From NCBI RefSeq assembly GCF_004005565.1, contig NZ_SADD01000001.1, forward strand, positions 186,001 through 250,000: a stretch of 64,000 bases of DNA, read 5' to 3'. The notes beneath the pieces are model-generated. The model was not told the origin of the DNA, made no database searches, and saw only the letters and a program-made list of their open reading frames with translations. The translations under genes were made by a program, and so were the position numbers. Source of the DNA: Lujinxingia sediminis (lineage in GTDB: Bacteria; Myxococcota_A; Bradymonadia; Bradymonadales; Bradymonadaceae). Within the stretch, counting starts at the first letter, position 1; the number at the start of each line of letters is the position of its first letter. Positions 27,488 to 36,764 of this stretch are shown here, piece after piece.

Positions 27488-28327
27488 ATGTCGGACTCCT
27501 CGCAGGACGATGATTCCGGAGCCGCAATGCGTGCGGCCCGAGACGCGGTGCCCGATCCGCTGGCGTCGGCCTATGAGGCGATGGTGCGGCACGCGGTGGG
27601 TCTGCCGGAGATTCCGATGCGGGCCGCCGCGCTGGCCGAGCGGCTGGAGGCCCTGGAGGCTGAAGAGGCCGTATGGTGCCTCGATCAGCTGATTCGCGGG
27701 GCGCTCTGGGGAGATGCGGACGCGATGGAGGCGATGCTGGCCGCGTCCTTCTGGCTGGTGACCGTCGATGTAGATACGCACTACGCGACGTTGAAGGCGC
27801 TCTTTGAAGCGGCGTATAAAGCGGAGCGCGAGTCGGTGATCGCGCTCTTGCGAGACGCCCCGCCGGTGCGAGCGTTGGCCAGTGGGCGGAGGTTGCCGGA
27901 GGTTCGGCTGCCGCTTGATCGGGAGATCACGCTGGGGGAGCGGCGGATGATGGCGGCCGGTCAGGATCGTCGTCTTCTGGAGCGTCTGGTGATGGATCCG
28001 AGCCCCCTTGTGATCGGCAAGCTCCTGGCGAATCCGCATACCCGTACGCGCGATGTGCTGGTGATTGCAGCCCGTCGACCGACGATGCCCGATCTCTTGT
28101 GGGAAGTGGCCCGGCATCCGGTGTGGTGGCGACGTCTGGAGGTGCGGGAGGCGCTGGCGCGTAATTCCTTCGGAAACACCGGAATGGCGCTGAAAGTCCT
28201 GCCGACTCTGCCCTTGAAGATGTTGAGGCAGGTAGCAGGGAGCGGGGAGTTGCACGAGCTGGTTCAGGGCTTTGCTGCGCTGCTGGTGAAGTTGCGCGAG
28301 GAACGCACCGCACCCTGGCGCGTTTGA
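27488..28327 (+). CDS. Unknown helical-repeat-like protein
   Basis: 279 residues from the ATG at 27488, three bases after the preceding stop; a GTG at 27485 is also possible. Entirely helical by composition, with short HEAT-like units such as LVIGKLLANPHTRTRDVLVIAARRPTMPDLLWEVARHP. No Cys clusters, membrane helices or catalytic motifs. HEAT-like repeats usually bind other proteins, so a partner of the upstream zinc-ribbon membrane protein is plausible but unproven. Confidence 0.7.
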   Translation: MSDSSQDDDSGAAMRAARDAVPDPLASAYEAMVRHAVGLPEIPMRAAALAERLEALEAEEAVWCLDQLIRGALWGDADAMEAMLAASFWLVTVDVDTHYATLKALFEAAYKAERESVIALLRDAPPVRALASGRRLPEVRLPLDREITLGERRMMAAGQDRRLLERLVMDPSPLVIGKLLANPHTRTRDVLVIAARRPTMPDLLWEVARHPVWWRRLEVREALARNSFGNTGMALKVLPTLPLKMLRQVAGSGELHELVQGFAALLVKLREERTAPWRV

Positions 28328-28362
28328 GGTCGTTGAGGGCGATTTAAGGGGAGCTACCTTGT

Positions 28363-28410
28363 AAAACACAACGAGCCTCCCGGGTCTGCCGGGAGGCTCG
28401 TTGTGTTTTT
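28363..28410. terminator. Bidirectional intrinsic terminator
   Basis: A long, nearly perfect palindrome: stem CGAGCCTCCCGG/CCGGGAGGCTCG with loop GTCTG, extended by AACA/TGTT and flanked by A4 on the left and T5 on the right. It separates the convergent genes at 27488 and 28428 and can stop transcripts from both sides. Confidence 0.93.
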
Positions 28411-28427
28411 ATGATGCCGAGTTTGGC

Positions 28428-29804
28428 TTACTGGGAGAGCTGCCGCTTGGCTTCGGCGACGGCATCGTCGAGGAGCTTGAGGTAGGCGTCGCGGGTTTCG
28501 GGGGAGCTGCCCTCGGCACGCATCACGAGCACAGGCTGGGTGTTGCTGGCGCGCACCAGGCCCCAGCCCTGGGGGAATTTGACGCGAACGCCGTCGATGG
28601 TGTTGGTCTCAAAGTCGGCGGCGAAGTGCTGAGCGACCAGGCCCGGGACACGGAATTTGAGCTGCTCGGAGCAGTCGCGGCGGATCTCGGGAGTGACGTG
28701 GGTCTGGGGGACGTCGGCCAGAAGCTCGCTTAAGGTCTTGTCGGTGTTGGAGAGGATTTCGGCCAGGCGGCAGGTGGCGTAGAGCGCGTCGTCAAATCCG
28801 AAGAAGCGATCGTTGAAGAAGATATGGCCGCTCATCTCACCGGCCAGGTGTGCGTTGGTCTCCTGGATCTTGGCTTTGATGAGGCTGTGGCCGACGCGCG
28901 CCATCACCGGCTCTCCCCCATGCGCCCTAATATCGTCGAAGAGGGTCTGGGAGCATTTGACCTCGCCGATAATCGTAGCACCAGGGTTGTTCTTGAGGAC
29001 CTGGCGGGCAAAGAGGATCATGAGGCGGTCGCCCCAGATGATCTGGCCCTTTTCGTCGACGACGCCGATGCGGTCACCGTCGCCGTCGTAGGCAACACCG
29101 AAGTCGCAGCCGAGCGTTTTGACGCGCTCAATGAGGTCGACGAGGTTCTCGGGGACGGTGGGATCGGGGTGGTGGTTGGGGAAGGAGCCGTCGGGCTCGG
29201 AGTAGAGCTCTTCGACGCGGGCGTTAATGGCGTCGCGCAGAAGTTCGGGGGCGATGATACCGGCGACGCCGTTGCCGGAGTCGACGGCGATGTGGAGTTT
29301 GCGCGAGCCCATGGTGATGTTGTCGCGGACCCACTCGATGTAGGTCTTGCGAAGATTGGGCATGGCCGAGCAGCTCAAGTCGTCGCCGGAGGAGAAGTCG
29401 CGAGCTTCGATGAGGCGGCGCAGCTCCTGGATGGTTTCTCCATGGAGGGTTTCTTTGCCGATCATCATTTTGAAGCCGTTGTACTCACCGGGGTTGTGGC
29501 TGCCGGTGATCTGGACCGCGCCGTGGAACTCGGAGGTGACTGCGGCGAAGTAGACGAGCGGGGTGGGTACCACGCCCAGGCTGACGACGTGGGCGCCGGC
29601 CTCGCGCATGCCGCGCTGCAGTGCATCGAAGATGCGGTCGGAGGAGCGGCGCGCATCGCGGCCGATGCCGATGCGCGGGGCGCTTTGCGTGCGTCGGGTG
29701 ACCATGGTGGCAAAAGCACGTCCGATGTCGCAGACGAGGTCGTCGTTTAGATCGGTGTCGGCGATGCCACGTATGTCGTAGGCGCGGAAGATCTCGGCGT
29801 TCAT
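28428..29804 (-). CDS. Phosphomannomutase/phosphoglucomutase (AlgC/ManB-type)
   Basis: 458 residues with all signatures of the alpha-D-phosphohexomutase family: phosphoserine loop TGSHNP (Ser102), metal loop DGDGDR, sugar-binding loop GEMSGH and phosphate-binding loop RASNTQP near the C-terminus. It interconverts hexose 6- and 1-phosphates and feeds GDP-mannose or UDP-glucose synthesis for polysaccharide or lipopolysaccharide. The four-domain length is normal. Without a flanking GMP gene it cannot be settled which sugar it prefers. Upstream end is divergent from nothing close; it ends at the shared terminator. Confidence 0.93.
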   Translation of the reverse strand: MNAEIFRAYDIRGIADTDLNDDLVCDIGRAFATMVTRRTQSAPRIGIGRDARRSSDRIFDALQRGMREAGAHVVSLGVVPTPLVYFAAVTSEFHGAVQITGSHNPGEYNGFKMMIGKETLHGETIQELRRLIEARDFSSGDDLSCSAMPNLRKTYIEWVRDNITMGSRKLHIAVDSGNGVAGIIAPELLRDAINARVEELYSEPDGSFPNHHPDPTVPENLVDLIERVKTLGCDFGVAYDGDGDRIGVVDEKGQIIWGDRLMILFARQVLKNNPGATIIGEVKCSQTLFDDIRAHGGEPVMARVGHSLIKAKIQETNAHLAGEMSGHIFFNDRFFGFDDALYATCRLAEILSNTDKTLSELLADVPQTHVTPEIRRDCSEQLKFRVPGLVAQHFAADFETNTIDGVRVKFPQGWGLVRASNTQPVLVMRAEGSSPETRDAYLKLLDDAVAEAKRQLSQ

Positions 29805-29954
29805 GAAGGCTCCGTCGTCGGGAGGGCGAGGGGGTGAGCGGCGCGGACGTCGAGGCCGGTGCGGGATTGGGAAAGCGGGCCGAAGCTAAGCGCCGCAAAA
29901 CGTTTAGCAAGGCGGGGTGTAGCACCACGGTGGCGGGAGGGGCAAGTTTGGGGT

Positions 29955-30788
29955 TCAGGGGCGTCTGTCGGGGCGAATTTCGAGATCGAAGGTTCGCCAA
30001 CGCGCGGGCAGGCAGAGGAGGTCGGAGCTGAGTTCCAGGCGAAGCCAGAAGCGCACCGAGGGGGCGGCGAGGAGCTCTGTGGCGGGGAGGTTGGGGAGCT
30101 CGAAGCTCAGGTCGAGGCGGTGGGCGCTGGCGCGGTTGCGGGTGGAGGGTTGAGGCGGGCGGCGCCCCAGGGCGAGTTCGGCCGGAGCGCCGGCGTCAGG
30201 GCGAGTGGCGACGAGCGAGATGGCGGTGAGGTGAGGGAGGATGGCGAGTGTGGAGGCGGTGCCGCGCTCTTCGATGGCGCAGAGCAGGGTCAGGCTGGTG
30301 TGGCCGCGACGGGTGGAGGCGCCGGCGACCAGGCGTCGTTGGGGAAGATCGCGAGCAAGTGCGGGCAGAGTGGTGCGGGCATCGGGGGGGCGAAGTTCGG
30401 GAGGCAGCGCGCCGCGGTCGGGAAATGCAAGCCAGCCAGGATCCTCGGGGCTTCCTGTGACGCGGATGGCCACCGGGTCATCGTCCTGCATCATGGAGTA
30501 GCCGATGACGGCGTGTTGGCGGGTGAGGCCCGCCTCGATGCGCTGGACGAGATTCTGCGCGGCGTCTCTGGCCTCGAAGCGCTGCAGGTAGATCTGACGG
30601 TCGAGGGTTCCGACGCGACAGATCGTGTGGCCGTCGGTAGCGATGACCTCGGGGAAGCGCTGGCCGTCGGGGCTGCGGTGGGTGCGCCAGAGGAGAAAGG
30701 GAAGTTCGGTAGGTGACGTTGCGCTCAAGGTGAATCCCTGCAGGTAGGCGTGTGGCGGGGATGATGAGTGTAATGGCAGCTGGCTCAC
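29955..30788 (-). CDS. Unknown protein, possible soluble beta-rich fold
   Basis: About 277 residues from a GTG at 30788; the start is uncertain because no strong ribosome site is seen and the frame stays open far upstream into the neighbouring gene. The C-terminal ~260 residues have the amino-acid balance of a real protein (for example LPFLLWRTHRSPDGQRFPEVIATDGH and HAVIGYSMMQDDDPVAIRV), unlike the overlapping frames. No membrane helix or motif was recognised. It is divergent from the lipoprotein gene at 30887. Confidence 0.6.
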   Translation of the reverse strand: MSQLPLHSSSPPHAYLQGFTLSATSPTELPFLLWRTHRSPDGQRFPEVIATDGHTICRVGTLDRQIYLQRFEARDAAQNLVQRIEAGLTRQHAVIGYSMMQDDDPVAIRVTGSPEDPGWLAFPDRGALPPELRPPDARTTLPALARDLPQRRLVAGASTRRGHTSLTLLCAIEERGTASTLAILPHLTAISLVATRPDAGAPAELALGRRPPQPSTRNRASAHRLDLSFELPNLPATELLAAPSVRFWLRLELSSDLLCLPARWRTFDLEIRPDRRP

Positions 30789-30886
30789 GATGCCAGAGAG
30801 AGGGATGTTTTGACCCGGAGGGGATGGTGGTTCACCATGGCGGGGAAGTCGACGAGGAAGTCGGAGAAGACGTTGAGGGAGTCGCG

Positions 30887-32743
30887 ATGCAGTTGAAGAC
30901 GACAGAGATGGTGGCGGCGTTGGTGATGGCGGGGCTCTGCGCTTGCGAGACGCCACGCAGCTCGGAGGGTGGCGAGGGGGAGGCGCAGAGCGCCGAGGTT
31001 GACGTAGCAGGTAGCGATCGTGAGGAGGTGGTGCGGCAGGCCGCAGCGCTGCGCGATCGCGCCTTTGAGGTTCCGGTGACGATCGAGGAGGCGGAGACGC
31101 TCGGGGCGGCACGTCTGCCAGAGGCGGTCGAAACAGAGCGAGCGCGGCTCGCCGTCGGTCTTTATGGGGATGCGGAGGCGTTGAGGCTGCATGGGGACGT
31201 GAGCCGAATGCGGGCCTCGGCCGAATTTTTGGAAGAGGGGGTGCGTGTGCGTCAGGTGGGGCAGGGGGCGTCGTCGCGGTGGGCGGCGGCGGTGGCCGCG
31301 AGTCGGGCGCTGGAGAAGGAGGTGTTCGGGGCGATGGCGCAGGCTCAGACGGTGGACGGCTGGCTTGCGCGCGAGGTTGTGCTGGGGGCCGGGCCGATGT
31401 TTGCGGCGACGCTGGCGCAGGCACAGGCTCAGGAGATGAAGGTGGATGCAGCGCTGATGGCGCGGCGCCCCGATCTGGTGGAGCGGGTCGAGGGTGTGGG
31501 GCCGTTGCTTCGAGGGGAGGGCGATGGTCTGGGCGCGGCGGTGACACGAGAGGCGTTGGCGCTGGGCGCTGCGCTCTACCGTGCCCGGGGCTGGGCGGGG
31601 GTGGAGTGGGGGCGGGTGGAGGGGGCGGTGCGGAGCGTGGAGGTGGTGCGACCGGATCGGTGGTTGGCCGGCGACGGGGTGGCGACCTGGCAGTGGCCCG
31701 AGATGTTTGAGGAGGTGCAAAAGGCTCGGCGTTGGGAGGAGGTTGCCCGTGGGGAGGTGGGGCCGCTTCTGACGAGTGTGTGGCTTGAGGAGGTTCTTCC
31801 GGCGCATGAGGCGCGCTCGATCTTCGGGGCGTGGCTGGCCGATAGCTACCGGGTTTATGAGGGGCCGGGTGAGGCGGGCCAGGCCCTGGTGTGGCTGACG
31901 GCCTGGCGTACACCGCACGAAGCCCGGCAGGTGGCCGGCGCGATGGAGCGGGCGTTGCTGGCCCGGCTGGGGAGTGAGGCGCGTTCGGGGCGGATGCGCG
32001 TGGCGGTGCAGGGGCTTAATGTGGCGCTGACGAGCTATGAGAGGGCCCAGGATCCGCAGATTCTCGACGATGAGGTCAAGGCGCTGGCCGGGGCTGCGGT
32101 GGCGTTCTTGCCTGAAGAACCGGCGCCGATGTCGTTCGTTCCCACGACCTATGAGCGCTACGTTGAGGCCGCGCAGGATGCGACGTTGGAGGGCTCCACG
32201 TGGATCGATCCGGCGGCGGGCTGGCAGATGTCGCTGGCGGCGTTTGAGGGGTGGACGGTGCAGAAAAGCGATGAGGTGCACGTGCGCTGGTTTGCGACCC
32301 ACGAGGATGGTTCGCTGGTGCAGTGGACGACGGAGCTTGTGGATCCCTCAGGGGCGGTGTTTGGCGGGGAGGAGTATGTTCGTCGGCTCCAACAAGCGTT
32401 CGCGAGCTCGGTGGTGGGATCGTCGCCAGAGGTGGTTGTCTCTGCAGAGGACGAGGGGCCACGGGTGTTGCTCTCGGCGGCCGGCGAGGTGGAGGGGGAG
32501 ACGATCGAGCTGCGGCTATGGCAGTGGGAGCGCGGTGAGGTGATCGTCTCGTACAGCGTACAGGAACCCGAGAGTGGGTTTGGGGAGCGGTTGGGGGAGG
32601 CGCAGACAGTGTTAGAGACACTCAAGGTCCACGGGGAGGCGTTGGTGAAGGCGTCGCCGGGTGCCGAAGCTGAGGAGGGCTCCCGGGGCGGGGAGCAGAG
32701 TGATGAAGCGCAGGGGATTCTTGAGTTTCGGGTGGAGGAGTGA
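30887..32743 (+). CDS. Large exported lipoprotein with helical body and C-terminal DcrB/PsbP-like domain
   Basis: 618 residues from the ATG at 30887 (GAGGGAG six bases upstream). The signal peptide ends in the atypical lipobox GLCAC (Cys20). Residues ~40-450 are Ala/Arg/Glu-rich helices. The last ~160 residues (GSTWIDPAAGWQMSLAAFEGW and later VSYSVQEPESGFGERLGEAQTVLETLKV) have the pattern of a compact alpha/beta domain of the DcrB/PsbP/DUF1795 type, found in small envelope lipoproteins. This last identification is by pattern only. The gene is convergent with the PBP gene, with 13 nt between stops. Confidence 0.75.
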   Translation: MQLKTTEMVAALVMAGLCACETPRSSEGGEGEAQSAEVDVAGSDREEVVRQAAALRDRAFEVPVTIEEAETLGAARLPEAVETERARLAVGLYGDAEALRLHGDVSRMRASAEFLEEGVRVRQVGQGASSRWAAAVAASRALEKEVFGAMAQAQTVDGWLAREVVLGAGPMFAATLAQAQAQEMKVDAALMARRPDLVERVEGVGPLLRGEGDGLGAAVTREALALGAALYRARGWAGVEWGRVEGAVRSVEVVRPDRWLAGDGVATWQWPEMFEEVQKARRWEEVARGEVGPLLTSVWLEEVLPAHEARSIFGAWLADSYRVYEGPGEAGQALVWLTAWRTPHEARQVAGAMERALLARLGSEARSGRMRVAVQGLNVALTSYERAQDPQILDDEVKALAGAAVAFLPEEPAPMSFVPTTYERYVEAAQDATLEGSTWIDPAAGWQMSLAAFEGWTVQKSDEVHVRWFATHEDGSLVQWTTELVDPSGAVFGGEEYVRRLQQAFASSVVGSSPEVVVSAEDEGPRVLLSAAGEVEGETIELRLWQWERGEVIVSYSVQEPESGFGERLGEAQTVLETLKVHGEALVKASPGAEAEEGSRGGEQSDEAQGILEFRVEE

Positions 32744-32756
32744 GGCCGGGTCAGGC

Positions 32757-35150
32757 TCAGCGGATCGCGTCAAGGCGCAGAATCTGGCGGGAAGCGCGGG
32801 TCGGGGCGAATTCGCCCGGGGCGGTGCCTGGTACAAAGAGGTAGGGCTGGCCGGGTTCGCCGGGCCGGGCGCGCAGGCCGGTGTCGGGATCGATGAGGAT
32901 GGGGTCGAGCTCGATGGTGCGCTCGGGCCACTGGAGGGTGGGGTCTTCGAGGTGGGCGTAGAGCTCGGCCAGGATCGGAAGCGCGGTGCGGCCGCCGTGT
33001 TCGCCGCGGCCCAGGGGCTCTGTGTTTTTATCGCTGCCGACCCAGACAACGAAGGTGTGGTGGGGATCGGCGGCGGCGATCCAGGCGTCGAACTCGTTGG
33101 TGGTGCCGGTTTTGGCGATGAGGGGCCAGGCGTCGGGGAGTTTGGAGGCGGTACCGCGGGTGGCGACCTGGGTAAGCGCGCTGTGGAGAAGGGCGTTGGC
33201 GCGGGGGCCCAGGGCCTGCTCGGGAGGGGTGAGGGGAGCGGCGATGCGGGCCAGGCGCGCCGGCGCGGGGGCTGAGTGGGATGCAAAGTGGCCGCGGTCG
33301 TTGATGTGGCCGCTACGCAGGTCGACGATACGATCGATCTGGCGGGTGGAGGCTCTCAGACCGCCTCGGGCGACGCTGGCGTGGGCGCGGGCGATGTCGG
33401 GAAGTGTGACGCAACTTGCGCCCAGGGCCAGAGAGGCGGTGGGGTCGAGTTCGGAGCTGACGCCCATCCTGCGGGCGCGGGCGATGAGGGCAGGGGCTCC
33501 GAGTCGCTCAAGGAGGTGAAGGGCGGGGATGTTGCGGCTGAAGACAAGCGCGTTCAGCGCGGTGATGGTGCCCTTGAAGTCGGCGTCGGCGTTGCGGGGC
33601 TGCCAGCCCCGGGGTTGCCCACGGGTCTCAACGGTGGTGGGGATGTCGCGTAAGGGGGTGGCCAGGGTGAATGTGCCGGAGAGGGCTTCGGCGTAGAGGA
33701 TGGTTTTAAAGAGGCTTCCGGGCTGGCGGCAGGCGCGGGTGGCGCGGTTAAAGGCGCTGCGATCGATACGGTGGCTGCCCACGCTGGCGACGACGTCACC
33801 GCTGATATGGTCGAGGAGCAGCAGGGCGCCTTCGGCGGGGGGGGCGTCAGAAAGCTGCCAGGGCATATCGGGGCCAGGGCGGCGAAGTACGACGAGGTCG
33901 CCGGGGTGGAGTAGGCTACGGTAGGCGTATCGGTCGCGAGGGCGCTGGCTGCGAGGCTCGATTCCGCCGAGCCATTGGAGGTTCTCGGCGTTGATGAAGA
34001 TGTCGGTCTGCGGGGTTTGAAGGAGGATACCATCGCGCTCGACCTCGCGGACGAGCGCCGGGGTTACCCGATTGCCGGCGTTGATTCCACGAAAGAGGTT
34101 CGCGGGAGCCGGAGGAGCTGAGCCGGTGTGTGCGTTTTGCTTCAGGCGGGCGGGAGGCGCCCGGAAGCCCTGACGTTGGCCGTGGTCTTCCACGCCGCGT
34201 TGCAGCGCCCGGCGCGCCAGGGCCTGGAGGGCGGGGCGATGGGGGGTGATGATGTGTTTGCCTGCCAGGTTCCAGTCGAGCTCGGGGTGGTGGTTTGCGA
34301 GATACTGGCGGGCGTCGGCGTCGGCCTCGGGAAGTTGCAGGGCGGTGGATGGGGCGGGTGTGAGGAGCGCGTCCAGGGGCAGGGGGGCGTCGGCTTCGCG
34401 TTGGTAGGTGTCCTGATCGATGACGCCAATCTCGTGGAGGCGGCGCAGCACGCGGTTTCGCTTCTGCCTGGCGAGCTCGGGGGAGGCCACCGGGTTGTAG
34501 TTGCTGGGGGCGGGCAGGATGCCGGCGAGCATGGCCATCTGGCCCAGGGTGAGGTCGTGGGGGGCTGTGCGGAAGTAGCGGTGGCTTGCAGCGGTGATGC
34601 CCCAGGCCTGTTCACCGAAGTAGACGTTGCGAAGGTAGGTCGCGAGGATCTCGGGTTTGGAGTAGTGGGCCTCAAGCTGGCGGGCTAAGAGAAGTTCCTG
34701 GACCTTGCGGTGGGTTGTTTTCTGCCGGTCTAAGAAGTGTTTGGCGACCTGCTGAGTGATGGTGCTCGCGCCTTGCACGATGCCGCCAGCGCGCAGGTTG
34801 ACGAGCGCGGCGCGAGCGATGGAGCGGGGGTTGTAGCCGCGGTGCAGGAAGAAGTCTTCGTCTTCGGCGGCGAGCACGGTGGCGATGAGGAGCGGTGGGA
34901 GCTCTTCGTAGGTGAGGGGTTGGGGAGGGGGCTGGGAGGTGAGGGGCCAGCCGTCCGCGGTGGAGCTATGTGTCGGGAGCTCCGGGTGCCAGGCGTTGAG
35001 GTCGGGCAGGGGGGGGAGGTTGGCGTGGGCGCGCGCGCTTAGCTGGGAGAGCCAGATGGCGAGTGCGAGGCTGGCGAGCAGGGCCAGGGCCAGGGTGTAG
35101 AGAAGGGCGCGTTTAAAGGTTGAGCGCCAGTAGGAGGGGGGGCGCGTCAT
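32757..35150 (-). CDS. Class A penicillin-binding protein (PBP1-type, bifunctional)
   Basis: 797 residues: cytoplasmic start, one membrane helix (~15-35), glycosyltransferase GT51 domain with EDEDFFLHRGYNPRSIARA, GGIVQGASTITQQ and YLRNVYFGEQAWGI, then a transpeptidase domain with the SXXK motif in PGSLFKT, the second motif SRN, and KTG in AKTGTTNEFDAW. Both activities therefore appear intact. It polymerises and cross-links peptidoglycan on the outer face of the inner membrane. The start codon overlaps the stop of the upstream beta-barrel gene (TGATG), so the two proteins are made together. It is closest in layout to PBP1A/1C types. Confidence 0.92.
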   Translation of the reverse strand: MTRPPSYWRSTFKRALLYTLALALLASLALAIWLSQLSARAHANLPPLPDLNAWHPELPTHSSTADGWPLTSQPPPQPLTYEELPPLLIATVLAAEDEDFFLHRGYNPRSIARAALVNLRAGGIVQGASTITQQVAKHFLDRQKTTHRKVQELLLARQLEAHYSKPEILATYLRNVYFGEQAWGITAASHRYFRTAPHDLTLGQMAMLAGILPAPSNYNPVASPELARQKRNRVLRRLHEIGVIDQDTYQREADAPLPLDALLTPAPSTALQLPEADADARQYLANHHPELDWNLAGKHIITPHRPALQALARRALQRGVEDHGQRQGFRAPPARLKQNAHTGSAPPAPANLFRGINAGNRVTPALVREVERDGILLQTPQTDIFINAENLQWLGGIEPRSQRPRDRYAYRSLLHPGDLVVLRRPGPDMPWQLSDAPPAEGALLLLDHISGDVVASVGSHRIDRSAFNRATRACRQPGSLFKTILYAEALSGTFTLATPLRDIPTTVETRGQPRGWQPRNADADFKGTITALNALVFSRNIPALHLLERLGAPALIARARRMGVSSELDPTASLALGASCVTLPDIARAHASVARGGLRASTRQIDRIVDLRSGHINDRGHFASHSAPAPARLARIAAPLTPPEQALGPRANALLHSALTQVATRGTASKLPDAWPLIAKTGTTNEFDAWIAAADPHHTFVVWVGSDKNTEPLGRGEHGGRTALPILAELYAHLEDPTLQWPERTIELDPILIDPDTGLRARPGEPGQPYLFVPGTAPGEFAPTRASRQILRLDAIR

Positions 35151-36592
35151 CAGAAGCTCATGCCGGCACCCAGGCCGATGTTCCAGAGGCGCACGGTTTC
35201 AAAGACGCCGTCGTCGCGCAGCTGCCAGAGTCCGCCGTACTGCGCATGGGCGTAGATGGGGCCCCAGACACCCAGACGGCCTTCGGCGACGGTGAGTGCG
35301 CCGTTGAGGTCGAAGAGGCCCTCGGTGGCGCTTTCGTGGGCGGGGCCGTCGAGGTGGGCTTTGTAGTAGAAGGCGCCGAGTTGCAGGCGCTTTGTGAGTT
35401 GGAGGGCAGCGCGGGTGCGCAGGGCCGCGTTACCCGGGCCCTGAGCGTCTTCAAAGGCGGCGCTCAGGGTGAGGATGCCGGCCAGGCGAGCCTGCACCCA
35501 GGCCTGGGCGCCGTGACGGGTGGAGGGCGCGGTGGAGCGGGCCACGCGGAGTTTGGGGCCGGCCAGGCCGGGCTCGGTGGGGGAGAGGGTCTGGAAGCGG
35601 GAGACTTCGTAGAGGGGATCGATGTATTCGGGGAGGTAGCGGTCGGAGAGGCGGCGGTACTCGAGGCGCGCGGAGAGCTCGACGGGGTCGGCGATGTTCT
35701 GGCGCCAGAGCAGGCCTGCGTGCAGTCCGCTTCCCAGGCCGATGTGGGCGTTGAGGTCGAGGTAGGGGGTGAGGGTGATGCGGGCGCGCTCCAGGAGGTT
35801 GAAGCGTAGATCGAGGCCGAGCAGGGTGGTGGGTTGGGAGCTTTCGACCAGGGGCTCTCGGGTGGGGCCGGCCAGGGCGCTGCCGTCGGGGTTGCGCTCA
35901 AGGTCGGTCGGAGCGCGGAGGTCGGAGACCAGCGTTGCGCCGAGCTGAAGGCGATCGAGCGCACGGGGGGCGTCTTCGATGAATGTGGTCGGGCGCAGGT
36001 GGGCGCGCAGCCCTATGAGGTTGGGGCTGGCGAGGTTGTTGGTCAGAAGTTCAATGCCGGCGCGCTTGAGGTCGAGGTGGGCGCGCAGGCCCAGGCGGTA
36101 GTGGTCGGTGGTGATGACGTTGTAGTAGCCGCCGATGATCGTGCCGTTTCCGAGTGAGGCACCGCCGAGCTCACCGAGACGTACATAGAGTGGGTCGTTG
36201 AGGGTGCCGTATTCAAGGCGGCGGATGATGCGCAGGTAGTCGGAGAGTTCCAGCCAGTCTTCTTCGCGAAGCAGGGTGTTTTGTTCTGGCGAGCGGTCGG
36301 CAAGGCGCAGGCGTAGCGGGACCTGCAGCGCGGCATGGAAGAGTGCGGAGCAGCTGCCACCTTTCTCACAGAGAGGAGCGGGCAGGGGTTTGATGAAGGT
36401 CAGTCGCGGGGTGAGGTTGAGGAAGAGGTCTTCGGCGACAGGACCGACACCCACCTCCGCAGAGAGCATCATCATCGCGGCGCTATCATCCTTAGAAGAC
36501 TCGCCGCTCTCAGCGCTGGCCGGGGCAGAAAGCGCCAGGACGACCAGGCCGGTCAGCAGGGTGAGTAGGTGGCGAGGGGGCAGAGAGCGCAT
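35150..36592 (-). CDS. Outer-membrane beta-barrel protein coupled to a PBP gene
   Basis: 480 residues with a Sec signal peptide (ending PASA) and a long series of amphipathic beta strands (such as LGLRAHLDLKRAGIELLTNN and LQLGATLVSDLR), ending in GLGAGMSF with a terminal Phe. That fits an outer-membrane barrel of about 16-20 strands. No porin, OmpA or transport motif was recognised. Its stop overlaps the start of the PBP gene, implying common expression; a periplasmic link between the wall synthase and an outer-membrane protein is a plausible inference. It starts divergently from ribF. Confidence 0.82.
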   Translation of the reverse strand: MRSLPPRHLLTLLTGLVVLALSAPASAESGESSKDDSAAMMMLSAEVGVGPVAEDLFLNLTPRLTFIKPLPAPLCEKGGSCSALFHAALQVPLRLRLADRSPEQNTLLREEDWLELSDYLRIIRRLEYGTLNDPLYVRLGELGGASLGNGTIIGGYYNVITTDHYRLGLRAHLDLKRAGIELLTNNLASPNLIGLRAHLRPTTFIEDAPRALDRLQLGATLVSDLRAPTDLERNPDGSALAGPTREPLVESSQPTTLLGLDLRFNLLERARITLTPYLDLNAHIGLGSGLHAGLLWRQNIADPVELSARLEYRRLSDRYLPEYIDPLYEVSRFQTLSPTEPGLAGPKLRVARSTAPSTRHGAQAWVQARLAGILTLSAAFEDAQGPGNAALRTRAALQLTKRLQLGAFYYKAHLDGPAHESATEGLFDLNGALTVAEGRLGVWGPIYAHAQYGGLWQLRDDGVFETVRLWNIGLGAGMSF

Positions 36593-36764
36593 AGGGAGGC
36601 CCGGAACGGGGTCATCGATGAAGATCCGGGAGGCAGCCTAGCGCGAGGTCAGGGGCGGGACAACCGGGGCTGTGAGCGGCGGCCTTGTCGGGGGGAGGGG
36701 GGATCATTACACTCCGCGCGTTCTCGCGGCCTACAAGGGGCTGCCTACGACCGATGAGCAGAAG

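Noticed and set aside
29955-31913. Minus-strand open frame extended to 652 codons
   Set aside because: The N-terminal ~370 codons are a Pro/Ser/Ala/Arg low-complexity shadow of the plus-strand lipoprotein at 30887; only the part up to the GTG at 30788 is kept.
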